Assembly (NCBI GenBank): GCA_050187415.1
Contig: JBFWXN010000006.1
Location: forward strand, 1 to 64,000
Source: Ga0077555 sp050187415
GTDB lineage: Bacteria > Pseudomonadota > Alphaproteobacteria > Rhizobiales > Hyphomicrobiaceae
Length of the DNA: 64,000 nucleotides
Reading direction: 5' to 3'
The notes beneath the pieces are model-generated. The model did not search any database. It was given only the letters and a program-made list of their open reading frames with translations, and was not told the DNA's origin. Position 1 is the stretch's first letter. The number at the start of each line of letters is the position of its first letter. Positions 1 to 8,134 of this stretch are shown piece after piece. A program made the translations under genes and the position numbers.

Positions 1-38
1 AGGCCGAGGGCGAGGATCGAGGCGAGGATCGTCTTCAT
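1..38 (-). CDS. small secreted peptide, copy A (3' part outside window)
   Basis: Only the first 12 or so codons are inside the window; the gene runs off the left edge. The visible residues (MKTILASILALG) are the start of a signal peptide and match the complete copy at 108-236. A GGAGA ribosome-binding site lies just upstream on the minus strand. The product is unknown; by analogy with copy B it is a peptide of about 40 residues exported by the Sec route. Confidence 0.6.
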   Translation of the reverse strand, partial: MKTILASILALG

Positions 39-107
39 GGGAAGTCTCCGTAAAATCTCTGGTGGCTGTTTGTTCCGGGGAGGTCCGGCTCGTTCGAGCC
101 GGGCTGG

Positions 108-236
108 TCACTCGCCGTAGGAGGGGGCGCAGTAGCCGGTCACCGAGTTGTCGGGTGTCGGCGTGGTCGTGGTGGAGGCGGATGCCGCACCGGCGAAGAG
201 GCCGAGGGCGAGGATCGAGGCAAGGATCGTCTTCAT
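108..236 (-). CDS. small secreted peptide, copy B (42 aa)
   Basis: A 42-residue ORF starts at ATG 236 behind a GGAGA ribosome-binding site. Residues 1-20 form a textbook signal peptide: a Lys at position 3, a hydrophobic core and an AGAASAS cleavage region. The predicted mature part is only about 22 residues, rich in Thr/Pro, with a single Cys near the C-terminus (GYCAPSYGE). The first 38 bases of the window and their leader are a near copy of this gene's 5' end, so this is a tandem gene pair on the minus strand. A good sigma-70-type promoter (310-338) lies about 75 bases upstream. The family is not recognised. The signal peptide, promoter and duplication argue for a real gene; one Cys could allow dimerisation or lipid or metal attachment, which is inference. 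Confidence 0.65.
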   Translation of the reverse strand: MKTILASILALGLFAGAASASTTTTPTPDNSVTGYCAPSYGE

Positions 237-309
237 GGGAAGTCTCCGTAAAGTCTCTGGTGACGTTTTGTTCCGGATCAGCAGTCGTGTTCGCCGTCCG
301 ATGAAGTGA

Positions 310-338
310 ATATAAACGCCGTTTAATAACAAAGTCAA
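310..338 (-). promoter_or_regulatory. sigma-70-type promoter of the small peptide gene
   Basis: On the minus strand TTGACT (338-333) is followed after 17 bases by TTATAT (315-310). This is a near-consensus pair with ideal spacing, inside a locally AT-rich stretch, about 75 bases upstream of the start codon at 236. Confidence 0.6.
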
Positions 339-490
339 ATCCGGATCGATCCGTTTTATATCACGAGTGCGTGTGTGCAGCGCATGCGAATGGTGAGGGT
401 CGCGGCGCCCTGCCTGCAAACCTCTCATCGGGGCTGGCAACAGGCTGCGAGCCGTGGAAGGATGCCCGAGCAACCGATCGGGAGTGAGAC

Positions 491-1555
491 GTGACGACCG
501 ACCAGACGTGGGCTGGCGCCATCGACTGCGACGTGCATCCACGCGTGCCGAACATCGGTGCGTTGCGGCGATACATGGACAGTTACTGGAGCGAGACGGT
601 CGAAATCCGAGGCATCGAAGCGTTCGAAACGATTTCCTACCCCAAGTCGGCGCCTCTCACGGCCCGGCCGGACTGGGGGGAGGCGAAGGCCGACCAAGAT
701 GCGGGAGGCACGCGCGACGCGCTGCTCGACAAACATGGCTTCGACATCGCCATCCTGAATTGCCTTTACGCCGTCCAGATGATCCGCGACGAACATATGG
801 CCGCCGCATTCGCTCGGGCCGTCAACGACTGGCTGCGTCACGAGTGGCTCGACCGCGATCCGCGCTATCGGGCCTCGATCGTGGTGCCCTATCAGTCGAC
901 CGATCGCGCGATTGCCGAGATCGAGCGGTGTGCGACGGATCGGCGCTTCGTGCAGGCACTGTTCATCGCGGGAACCGAGGAACCGCTCGGAAAGAGCCGG
1001 TACTGGCCGATCTACGAGGCTTGCGAACGCCATGGCCTCACCATCGGCGTGCACGCAGGCTCCAGCTACCACCACGCCGTCACCGGATCGGGATGGCCGA
1101 GCTACTGGGCGGAGGACTATGCCGCCGCGTCGCTTGCCATGCACGCGCAGGTGGGCAGTCTCGTGGCCGAAGGCGTGTTCGTTAAATTTCCGAAGCTGAA
1201 AGCGGTGCTGATCGAATCCGGCGTGACGTGGCTGCCGCCCTATCTCTGGCGGCTGTCGAAGTTCTGGCGAGGCGTCAGGCTGGAGGTGCCCTGGATCGAT
1301 CGGCTGCCGAGCGAGATCGTGAAGGATCACATCCGCTTGACCACGGCACCCTTCGACGCCCCGAACGATCCCGACATGGTGGCGCGCATCGTCGATCAAC
1401 TGCCGTCGCGGGACATGCTCATCTTCGCGTCGGATTTTCCTCACTGGCAGCACGACGGCGATGCTATGCTGCCACGAGGATTGGATGATGCACTGGTCAA
1501 AAAGATTCTGATCGATAATCCGCGCGCCACGTATCCCCAATTGACAACGTCCTGA
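491..1555 (+). CDS. amidohydrolase family (TIM-barrel metal-dependent hydrolase)
   Basis: A 354-residue cytosolic protein of the amidohydrolase-2 family (COG2159), whose members are metal-dependent hydrolases and decarboxylases of cyclic or aromatic acids. The N-terminal motif D12-x-D14-x-H16 begins the metal site, H188 (GVHAG) is a further expected ligand on a later strand, and the C-terminal FASDFPHW motif supplies the catalytic Asp near residue 315. The GTG start at 491 has a GGGAGTGAG ribosome-binding site and places the DxDxH motif at the usual position. The next gene, 15 bases downstream, is a paralogue of the same family, so they probably form one transcription unit and may be subunits or act on related substrates. 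The substrate cannot be read from the sequence; similar genes often lie in aromatic-compound degradation clusters. Confidence 0.85.
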   Translation: MTTDQTWAGAIDCDVHPRVPNIGALRRYMDSYWSETVEIRGIEAFETISYPKSAPLTARPDWGEAKADQDAGGTRDALLDKHGFDIAILNCLYAVQMIRDEHMAAAFARAVNDWLRHEWLDRDPRYRASIVVPYQSTDRAIAEIERCATDRRFVQALFIAGTEEPLGKSRYWPIYEACERHGLTIGVHAGSSYHHAVTGSGWPSYWAEDYAAASLAMHAQVGSLVAEGVFVKFPKLKAVLIESGVTWLPPYLWRLSKFWRGVRLEVPWIDRLPSEIVKDHIRLTTAPFDAPNDPDMVARIVDQLPSRDMLIFASDFPHWQHDGDAMLPRGLDDALVKKILIDNPRATYPQLTTS

Positions 1556-1570
1556 CCTCCGGAGGTCGCC

Positions 1571-2686
1571 ATGCCACTCGATTCACCACCCCTCGGCGAA
1601 GCATCCACCAGCGCCAGCAACCGGCTCGCAATCGTCGACAGCGACATCCACCCCGCCGTGAAGTCGTTGAATTGCCTGAAGCCCTACGTGGAGAAAAAGT
1701 GGTGGGATCATGCCGTGACCTACGGCTTCCGGCGTCGTCACGGGAGTCCATCGGTAGAGCCCTACCCGAAGTCGGCGCCGCTCGCGTCGCGCCGTGATGC
1801 GTGGCCGGAAGACGGCTCGGGTCGGCCAGGCTCGTCACTCGAGCTGATGCAGAAGCAGTATCTCGATCCGACCGGCGTCGAGCTCGGCGTACTCGGACCT
1901 CTCGGCAATACGGGACAGGGCGAGCTCAATCTTGCGTTCGGCGCCGCCTTTTGCCGGGCGACGAACGAGTGGCAGCGCGAGGCGTGGACGTCAAAAGATC
2001 GCCGGCTCAAGGCCGCCGTCGTCGTGCCCTATGAGGACGGCATGGCGTCGGCCAAGGAGATCGAGCGCGTCGGCCACATGAAGGACTACGCGCAGGTGTT
2101 CTGCCTGACGCGTTCGTCCGATCCCCTCGGCAACCGACGCTATTGGCCGATCTATGCGGCGGCGCAGGAGCACAATCTGCCGATCGGCTTTCATGTGTTC
2201 GGTACGAGCGGGCATCCCGTCACGGGTGCCGGCTGGCCATCCTATTATATCGAAGAGGGCTCGGGCGGCCATTCGACCTCGGCGCAAACCGTCGTGACAA
2301 GCCTCGTCATGGAGGGGGTCTTCGAGCAGTTCTCGAAGCTGAAGGTGGTCATCGTCGAAGGCGGGTTCGGCTGGCTCGCCCCGCTGATGTGGCGCCTCGA
2401 CAAGGTCTTCGAGCGCAACCGCGAGGAGCTCTCGCACCTGACGCGCCGCCCGTCGGACTATATCCGTCAGCACATCTGGGTCTCGACGCAGCCGATGGAA
2501 GAGCCGGAGAATCGCCAGCATCTGCTCGATACGATGCGCTGGATCGGACACGATCGCCTGCTGTTCGCGTCCGACTATCCGCACTGGGACTTCGACGATC
2601 CGTTCCGCGCGTTCCCGGCCGGCGTGACGCCCGAACAGCACCGCGCCATCTGCGCGGAGAACGGCCTCAACGTCTATCGAGTTTGA
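1571..2686 (+). CDS. amidohydrolase family, paralogue of the preceding gene
   Basis: A 371-residue amidohydrolase-2 family protein. D23-x-D25-x-H27 begins strand 1 of the barrel and FASDYPHWD (332-340) carries the late catalytic Asp. Shared blocks with the upstream paralogue include KSAPL after the first strand, the GxPSYW/Y-type segment after the mid-barrel His, and the final SD(F/Y)PHW motif. The start is ATG 1571 with a perfect GGAGG ribosome-binding site seven bases upstream. The 15-base gap to the previous gene implies co-transcription. The gene is convergent with a VOC-fold protein 155 bases away. The specific substrate is unknown; a two-subunit hydrolase/decarboxylase or sequential steps of one pathway are both possible. 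Confidence 0.85.
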   Translation: MPLDSPPLGEASTSASNRLAIVDSDIHPAVKSLNCLKPYVEKKWWDHAVTYGFRRRHGSPSVEPYPKSAPLASRRDAWPEDGSGRPGSSLELMQKQYLDPTGVELGVLGPLGNTGQGELNLAFGAAFCRATNEWQREAWTSKDRRLKAAVVVPYEDGMASAKEIERVGHMKDYAQVFCLTRSSDPLGNRRYWPIYAAAQEHNLPIGFHVFGTSGHPVTGAGWPSYYIEEGSGGHSTSAQTVVTSLVMEGVFEQFSKLKVVIVEGGFGWLAPLMWRLDKVFERNREELSHLTRRPSDYIRQHIWVSTQPMEEPENRQHLLDTMRWIGHDRLLFASDYPHWDFDDPFRAFPAGVTPEQHRAICAENGLNVYRV

Positions 2687-2841
2687 CGGTCGCGGCAGGT
2701 GCGCTGTGGCATGCGGACGATAACCGCGTGCTGCGTGCTGCTGCCCGTCCCGCGAACGTGATGTGGTCATTGGCCCGGAAACGCCTGCCGTGAAGGCCCG
2801 GGCCCATCCCGCCCCCTGGTCGACCCTGCGCTTGTCGTGCC

Positions 2842-3702
2842 TCAGCCTTCGGCCAGCTCCAATAGAATACCGCTCGCTTCGGCCGGAGCCACCTTCACCA
2901 TTCTCGGCGTCACGACCGCGGCTTTCTTCCCCACCGCCCGGGCAGCGGCATCGGCGCTCGTCACGGTCAGCGCCAGTGTAATGGGCGTCTCGTCCGGAAT
3001 GCCGTCGAGCGGTACCCCCGGATGGCGGCGTTCCAAGGTGGCGCGGTCGAGGAAGACGAAATCGCCGCGGCCGGAGCCGGTCGCGACGCGCAGTGCGCCA
3101 TCCGACAGCGGCTCGGGTTTGCGGTCGATCAGGCGTCCCATATGCGCTGCCGCCTTGGCCGGGTCCGGCGAGAGCATTTCGACTCGGTCGATGCGATAAG
3201 CCGTATTGGCATGACGCGTCAGCTCCGGGATCCACACGTGCTCGCGTGTCAGATGCTGGCAGGCAAACACACGCAGTCCGCCGGGGCGCTCCTCGACCGG
3301 CCAGACGAACGTTCGAAACGTCGCTTCGACCTTGCGTCCATCGGGCAGGTCCACAGGTCGGCCGAAGTCGTAAGGGCCGAGGGCGGCGAAGCCGCGCTCC
3401 TTGAGCTCGGCGACCCCATCGTCCGCATCGGTCCCCGTGAAAGCCGCGCGCTCCATGCCTTCGCCGCGCTTGGCGAGGAACTGCCGGCCGGGGAGGTTGC
3501 GCTCGGTCTCGGCCACCACGCCGATCAACTCGATATAGTCGTGCCGCAGCATGATGGTGTGGTTGGCGGTACCCATTACCGCCGTATGCAGGCCACGCGG
3601 TGAGACCGTGAAGCCCAGCTCTGCCCATCGGTTCGCCCCCTCGTCGAGGCGGCGAACCATGAGGACGACGTGATCGAGACCGATAATGGATCGCATTGTC
3701 AT
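2842..3702 (-). CDS. VOC/glyoxalase-like domain protein
   Basis: A 286-residue protein of the vicinal-oxygen-chelate fold, closest in layout to the Glyoxalase_3 type with two betaalphabetabetabeta modules. The first module starts at residue 5 with the strand IIGLDHVVLMV, containing the typical first His ligand, followed by a helix and the ELIGV segment. A second module occupies roughly residues 155-285 (RIDRVEML and ILLELAE strands). The start ATG 3702 begins three residues before the first conserved strand. It is transcribed towards the amidohydrolase pair, so it is not in their operon, but it could serve the same ring-cleavage or hydrolysis pathway. The substrate is unknown; bleomycin-resistance-like or dioxygenase-like roles cannot be excluded. 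Confidence 0.75.
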   Translation of the reverse strand: MTMRSIIGLDHVVLMVRRLDEGANRWAELGFTVSPRGLHTAVMGTANHTIMLRHDYIELIGVVAETERNLPGRQFLAKRGEGMERAAFTGTDADDGVAELKERGFAALGPYDFGRPVDLPDGRKVEATFRTFVWPVEERPGGLRVFACQHLTREHVWIPELTRHANTAYRIDRVEMLSPDPAKAAAHMGRLIDRKPEPLSDGALRVATGSGRGDFVFLDRATLERRHPGVPLDGIPDETPITLALTVTSADAAARAVGKKAAVVTPRMVKVAPAEASGILLELAEG

Positions 3703-3840
3703 GATGCCTGCTCCGGTTCAGAGGGTCGAACCGTTGCAAGGCTGAGGCGGAGCGTCAACACGTCCGTGCCGGTCGAACGGATACCAGCCGGTAGAATCGG
3801 ATCCTTGGCAGCGCGCTGCCGACCATCGCTGGGATCGACA

Positions 3841-4296
3841 CTACAGAACGCGATTAGAAGTGCGCTTCTCGGGAAGAGGGGCGGGTGGTGTCTCGGTCGC
3901 AAACATGAAGCGCACCGTCCGCCGATCCGGTCCCGTCGAGTGTCCGGTGACGAGTTGAAAGCGCACACCGGGTACGCCGAGATGCTCGCCGCCGATCACC
4001 TCGCGGGCAGTCACCTCGATCACCTCCGGGCTACCGTCCTTGCCGTCGATGGTTATCGTGTCACCAGCGACCAGGAGGCGGTCGGTTTGCGCATCCGCGC
4101 CGCCGAGGCCGCTCAACCAGATATTGCGCGGCAGAGAGGTCCATGACGTGTCGGCATCGGCCAGCGCTGAGCCGTAGTTGCCGGCAAGAACTGCATCTGG
4201 TGCGGCGTGTCTCGAGACGGTGCCAAGCCCGATCCCACCGGCGAAGGCTCCGGTGATGCCAAACATGATGATGGCTGCGGCGCGCTGGCGAAGCAT
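3841..4296 (-). CDS. hypothetical membrane-anchored or secreted protein
   Basis: A 151-residue protein with a hydrophobic segment at residues 6-25 (RAAAIIMFGITGAFAGGIG), which is either an uncleaved anchor or a signal peptide. The remainder (about 30-151) is soluble, contains a GDTITIDGKDG segment suggesting a small beta domain, and ends in a Pro-rich tail. I chose ATG 4296 because an AGGAG lies nine bases upstream; the in-frame ATG at 4305 abuts that same AGGAG and the ORF can extend to 4341. No family is recognised. The next gene upstream on the same strand is another small membrane protein, so both could belong to one envelope-related unit. Confidence 0.6.
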   Translation of the reverse strand: MLRQRAAAIIMFGITGAFAGGIGLGTVSRHAAPDAVLAGNYGSALADADTSWTSLPRNIWLSGLGGADAQTDRLLVAGDTITIDGKDGSPEVIEVTAREVIGGEHLGVPGVRFQLVTGHSTGPDRRTVRFMFATETPPAPLPEKRTSNRVL

Positions 4297-4370
4297 GAAT
4301 GACATCTCCTGCTTGGAAACCCTCAGTGCATATGGGTGCATGGACGGACGCGCGAAAGCCTCTGGATGCG

Positions 4371-4757
4371 CTACGACCGCGTTCTCCCCACGATACGTCG
4401 TTGAGCGGCGTTAATTCGGCGCAAATGCCGCCAAAACGCGAGATTGCAGCCAACGAGTAACGAGAAAGTGAAGCCGAGGATGATCAGCTCGTGCATGCGC
4501 TTCGTCAGCAGCGGCGTGGCGGCCGGTCGGAGCTGGGCGACGGCAACAATCGCATTCTCGGCGGCCGGACCCGGTGGCGAGGTAACCTCGACGGCGCGTG
4601 ACGCGATGACTTCGCCCGCGAACGCTTCATCGAAGCTTAGCGTCCGCGCGGGATTGGCCGCCGCCGCCGCGAGCAAGGGAAGCACTAAAAACAGGAGGGC
4701 CCCGATCCCCGTGTCCTTCAGCCAGTTGCGCAGTAGTCTCGATGTTCTTTTCCGCAT
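4371..4757 (-). CDS. hypothetical two-TM membrane protein
   Basis: A 128-residue protein with a basic N-terminus (MRKRTSRLLRNWLK), a transmembrane segment at about 18-36, a loop of about 55 residues that is probably periplasmic, a second transmembrane segment at about 86-106, and a short Arg-rich cytoplasmic tail. ATG 4757 is preferred because GGGAG lies six bases upstream and because the sequence further upstream (open to 4868) reads as low-complexity filler. It precedes the gene at 3841-4296 on the same strand with a 74-base gap. No family is recognised; the topology is inferred from hydrophobicity only. Confidence 0.6.
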   Translation of the reverse strand: MRKRTSRLLRNWLKDTGIGALLFLVLPLLAAAAANPARTLSFDEAFAGEVIASRAVEVTSPPGPAAENAIVAVAQLRPAATPLLTKRMHELIILGFTFSLLVGCNLAFWRHLRRINAAQRRIVGRTRS

Positions 4758-4974
4758 CCCGCTTCTCCCGCATCGTCCCCGCGAGCGATCCGGTGGCCGC
4801 TGAACAAAACGCGTCCCCGATTTCGACGCTGAAAGCCTAACCTGCGAATGTGGCGCTTGCCGCAACAACTTGTGGCCAAATTGGGCCGCCCGTCAAATGT
4901 GGCCAGACGGCAACGTAACGGCGCTCGGCGCCCGAACTCGTCGCGGCCAGATCAAGGACAGTCGCCGGGACAGG

Positions 4975-7143
4975 TTAGCCCCGTTCGTGAAAGAAATTGT
5001 AGATGCGTTGGGCCATTTCGCCAGAAATGCCCTCGACCGCCGCGAGATCGTCGATGCCGGCGCGCGATACCCCTTTTGCGGACCCGAAATGCGTGAGTAG
5101 CGCCCGCTTGCGCGTCGGCCCGATGCCGGCGATCTCGTCCAGGGGATTGGCGGCAATGGCTTTGGCCCGCTTCGCTCGATGGGTGCCGATGGCGAAGCGG
5201 TGCGCCTCGTCGCGTAGCCGCTGGACAAAATAGAGCACCGGGTCGCGCGGCTCGAGCATCATCGACTGGGGCCGACCAGGGACATGGAAATGTTCCCGTC
5301 CGGCGTCGCGGTCGGGACCCTTGGCGACGCCGATCAGGGCGATGTCGTCGATACCGAGGTCGGCCAGCACCTGCCGCGCGATGCCCAGTTGCCCTCCGCC
5401 GCCGTCGATCAGAACGAGATCCGGGCGATCGGGAAGCTCCTCGCTGCCGGGCGCGGCGTCGTCGTCCTGGCCGTCCTCGTCTTCGGGCAAGGGAGGCTCG
5501 ATATTCCGGCCCCGGAGCACGGGGTCCTGGCGCAGCACGCCGAAGGCTATGGCATCGGCACCACGTTCGCCACGAGGTGGCGGTGCAGGCGCGGTGATCC
5601 GCGAGACCACTTCCGCGGCAATGGGCTTCGTCTCTTCGGGCGGCTCGGCGCGGTGCACTGCGTGACCTGCGCCGGTTGCAAGGCGCTTGAATCGTCGCGT
5701 CAGCACCTCGCGCATCATGGCATAGTCGTCGCCGGGTGCCGTCGCCTTATCCTTGATGTTGAACTTTCGGTAGTGAGCCTTCGCGAAGCCTTGCGGGCCC
5801 GCGACGATCATCGCGCCGACGGCGTTCGTGCCCATGATGTGGCTGTTATCGAACACTTCGATGCGGCGCGGCACTTTCGCCAGACCGAAGCGCTCCGCGA
5901 CGCCCTCGAGCAGGCGACGCTGCGACGAGCTTTCGGCGAGGCGACGGCCGAGCGCCTCGCGCGCATTGGCGAGGGCGTGCTCGACAAGCTCGATCTTGGC
6001 GCCCCGCTGGGGAACGCGGATTTCGGCTCGCCTCTCGGCCTTGAGCGTCAAGGCTTCCTCGAGCAGGGCGCGCGATGGCAGGTCGTGCGACAGCAGGATC
6101 AGGCGAGGCACGGGCTTGTCGTCATAGAATTGTGCGATGAAGCTCTCGAGCACCTCCTCGGTCGCGAGCGAGCGGTCGGCCTTGGGAAAGTAGGCGCGAT
6201 TGCCCCAATTCTGGCCGCTGCGGAAAAAGAAGACCTGAATGCAGGTCTGCCCGGCCTCGCTGTAGGCGGCGAAGATGTCGGCTTCCTCGACTCCGTCGCT
6301 ATTGATCGACTGGTCCGCTGTCACGTGCGCCAAGGCCTGCAGCCGGTTGCGATAACCGGCCGCACGCTCGAACTCCAACTTGTCGGCGGCGTCGAGCATC
6401 AGAGCCTGCAACTCGGTTCGCACGGCTTGGCTCTCGCCGCGCAGGAACTTGATCGCCTCGTCGACCAGGAGCGCATAGTCGGCCTCGCTGATCTCACCCG
6501 TGCAGGGGGCCGAGCACCGTTTGATCTGGTGCAGCAGGCAGGGTCGGGTACGGCTTTCGAACACACTGTCGGAACAGGACCGCAGGAGAAAAGCGCGTTG
6601 CAGGGTGTTGATGGCGCGATTGACGGCGCCGGCCGACGCGAAGGGGCCGAAATAGGTGCCTTTGCCCGTGCGGGCGCCGCGGTGCTTGAGAATTTGGGGG
6701 GCTGCGTGGTCGCGACGGATGAGGATGAATGGAAACGACTTGTCGTCCCGCATCAGCACGTTGAAGCGCGGCTTGAAGCGTTTGATGAGGTTTGCTTCGA
6801 GCAGCAGCGCCTCGGCCTCGGTGCGGACCGTGACGAATTCCATGGAGGCCGTCGCCTGGATCATCCGGGCGATGCGGTTGGTGTGGCCGCCCATGCGCGC
6901 GTAGTTCGCCACACGTGCTTTGAGGCTGTGAGCCTTCCCGACGTAGATCACCGTGCCGTCGGCATCGAGCATCCGGTAGACGCCCGGTTGCGACGCAAGC
7001 GTGCGCAGGTAGCCGGCAATAACCTCCGGCCCCGTCCGGGGAGGGCGCGAAGCGGGACCGCGATCGGCCGCCGCGGCGTCGTTTGCGGCGGCACAGTCGC
7101 TGCGCGCGTCGTCTGGCGCTGGCTTGTCGGCGGGCTCGGTCAT
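4975..7143 (-). CDS. uvrC: UvrABC excision nuclease subunit C
   Basis: UvrC is the dual-incision nuclease of nucleotide excision repair, recruited by UvrB at damaged DNA. About 722 residues: a GIY-YIG nuclease domain near residues 45-130 (PGVYRML, VIYVGKA), a UvrB-binding UVR segment near 230-265, the RNase H-like C-terminal nuclease (EVFDNSH and VLIDGG motifs), and a helix-hairpin-helix pair at the C-terminus. It is longer than the usual 600-650 residues because of an N-terminal acidic/Pro extension and an acidic, Pro-rich insertion between the two halves of the C-terminal nuclease domain. The start is uncertain: TTG 7161 lacks a ribosome-binding site, while AAGGAG abuts ATG 7146 and sits three bases before ATG 7143; I chose 7143. 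The upstream gene is divergent. Confidence 0.95.
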   Translation of the reverse strand: MTEPADKPAPDDARSDCAAANDAAAADRGPASRPPRTGPEVIAGYLRTLASQPGVYRMLDADGTVIYVGKAHSLKARVANYARMGGHTNRIARMIQATASMEFVTVRTEAEALLLEANLIKRFKPRFNVLMRDDKSFPFILIRRDHAAPQILKHRGARTGKGTYFGPFASAGAVNRAINTLQRAFLLRSCSDSVFESRTRPCLLHQIKRCSAPCTGEISEADYALLVDEAIKFLRGESQAVRTELQALMLDAADKLEFERAAGYRNRLQALAHVTADQSINSDGVEEADIFAAYSEAGQTCIQVFFFRSGQNWGNRAYFPKADRSLATEEVLESFIAQFYDDKPVPRLILLSHDLPSRALLEEALTLKAERRAEIRVPQRGAKIELVEHALANAREALGRRLAESSSQRRLLEGVAERFGLAKVPRRIEVFDNSHIMGTNAVGAMIVAGPQGFAKAHYRKFNIKDKATAPGDDYAMMREVLTRRFKRLATGAGHAVHRAEPPEETKPIAAEVVSRITAPAPPPRGERGADAIAFGVLRQDPVLRGRNIEPPLPEDEDGQDDDAAPGSEELPDRPDLVLIDGGGGQLGIARQVLADLGIDDIALIGVAKGPDRDAGREHFHVPGRPQSMMLEPRDPVLYFVQRLRDEAHRFAIGTHRAKRAKAIAANPLDEIAGIGPTRKRALLTHFGSAKGVSRAGIDDLAAVEGISGEMAQRIYNFFHERG

Positions 7144-7294
7144 CATCTCCTTCTTTTTCAATCGGTCGGCGGGCGGTCAAGCACGCACCAAGTGGAAAGC
7201 GAGCGGACAAGCGTCACGCAACCTGTCCTTGTGCATTAACGAAAAGTAAGCGATCGTTTCACGAGGTGACTACATTATCAGAAGGACCTTGGAG

Positions 7295-8134
7295 ATGGCC
7301 CGCGAACAGAGTGAGAGTACGCCGGCAGTCGTTCGATCCATTTCGCTGGATCGTGGCCCTCATCGTAGCTTCCTGGCCGACATCGCAATCGACTATGGCC
7401 CAGAGAAGGAACTCAGCCGTCTCTTCCTCGCGGCCGACTCGCGAATGCGCGAACGAGGCATCCGGCTCTCCTTCGCCTCGTTCGACGAACTCGTGGCGGT
7501 CAATCGGCGAAACGGCAAGACGTGGCGGCCCATTCTGCCGCTGTTCGACCCGGCCATGAGCGACATCGGCGAGCGCAATGGTTACGCCTTGATTGGCCGG
7601 GATGCCAGAGGCGACGTGGTCTTCACTTATGGCTCCCGCCACTACGAGTTGGGCGAGACGACGCTCAAGGACGAGATCGAGAGCTTGCGCATTTTTTACC
7701 GAGACCCCGAGCGTAGCAGGGCGCCAGGCGAAGCCATGATCGTCACGGCCCCGGTCGCCACGACGCGACAGGGTTCGGTGGCGTTTACCGGCGCGGCATG
7801 GGCGCGGCCGGACTACCGGAAGGCAAATCTCGTTCACGTGACCACGCCGCTCACACGCGGGCTGTCGCATACGCTGTGGGGATGGGACTTCCTGTTCAGC
7901 TTCATGGCGCCCGACGTCGTGCGGGGGGGCATCGCTCGCGAATGCCGGATGCACGCCGACTGGAAGGTGGAGATGATCAACACGCCGGTGCTTCGCGGGG
8001 ACACCATCCACGCGGCGCTGGTGTGGACCGATTGGGCCACTCAACTGCAGTTCATCCGCGACTTCCTGGCGGAGCAGTCAGTTTCCGGCGATGCGAAGGT
8101 CGATCGTGTCGTCAACGATCGTTCCGCCGATTAG
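7295..8134 (+). CDS. uncharacterised protein, weakly acetyltransferase-like
   Basis: About 279 residues, cytosolic, with no signal peptide. Features include an RDARGDVVFTYGSRHYE segment followed by LKDEIESLRIFY and a later TGAAWARPDYRK block. These resemble, without proving, the strand and acetyl-CoA-loop layout of GNAT-fold proteins. ATG 7295 has AAGGA eight bases upstream; a TTG at 7289 is the alternative. Its last 57 bases overlap the last codons of the opposite-strand gene at 8078-8932, a tail-to-tail overlap with both frames open. The gene is divergent from uvrC. The function is unknown. Confidence 0.7.
   Translation: MAREQSESTPAVVRSISLDRGPHRSFLADIAIDYGPEKELSRLFLAADSRMRERGIRLSFASFDELVAVNRRNGKTWRPILPLFDPAMSDIGERNGYALIGRDARGDVVFTYGSRHYELGETTLKDEIESLRIFYRDPERSRAPGEAMIVTAPVATTRQGSVAFTGAAWARPDYRKANLVHVTTPLTRGLSHTLWGWDFLFSFMAPDVVRGGIARECRMHADWKVEMINTPVLRGDTIHAALVWTDWATQLQFIRDFLAEQSVSGDAKVDRVVNDRSAD

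Larger units (their letters stand above)
1..276. repeat. direct tandem repeat, unit 198 bp
   Basis: Positions 1-78 and 199-276 are nearly identical at an offset of 198 bases. They cover the 5' end and leader of the small secreted peptide gene on the minus strand. Differences are few: one base in the coding part near 24/222, one near 55/253 and a short divergent patch at 65-68. The repeat continues beyond the left edge, so its full extent is unknown. It shows recent tandem duplication of a whole small gene. Confidence 0.8.

Noticed and set aside
1991..3739. 582-codon open frame on the minus strand
   Set aside because: It crosses the second amidohydrolase and the VOC gene in other frames and is Arg-rich, typical of a shadow ORF.
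5284..7239. 651-codon open frame on the plus strand
   Set aside because: It is entirely antisense to uvrC, has no recognisable domain, and reflects third-position GC bias of the real gene.
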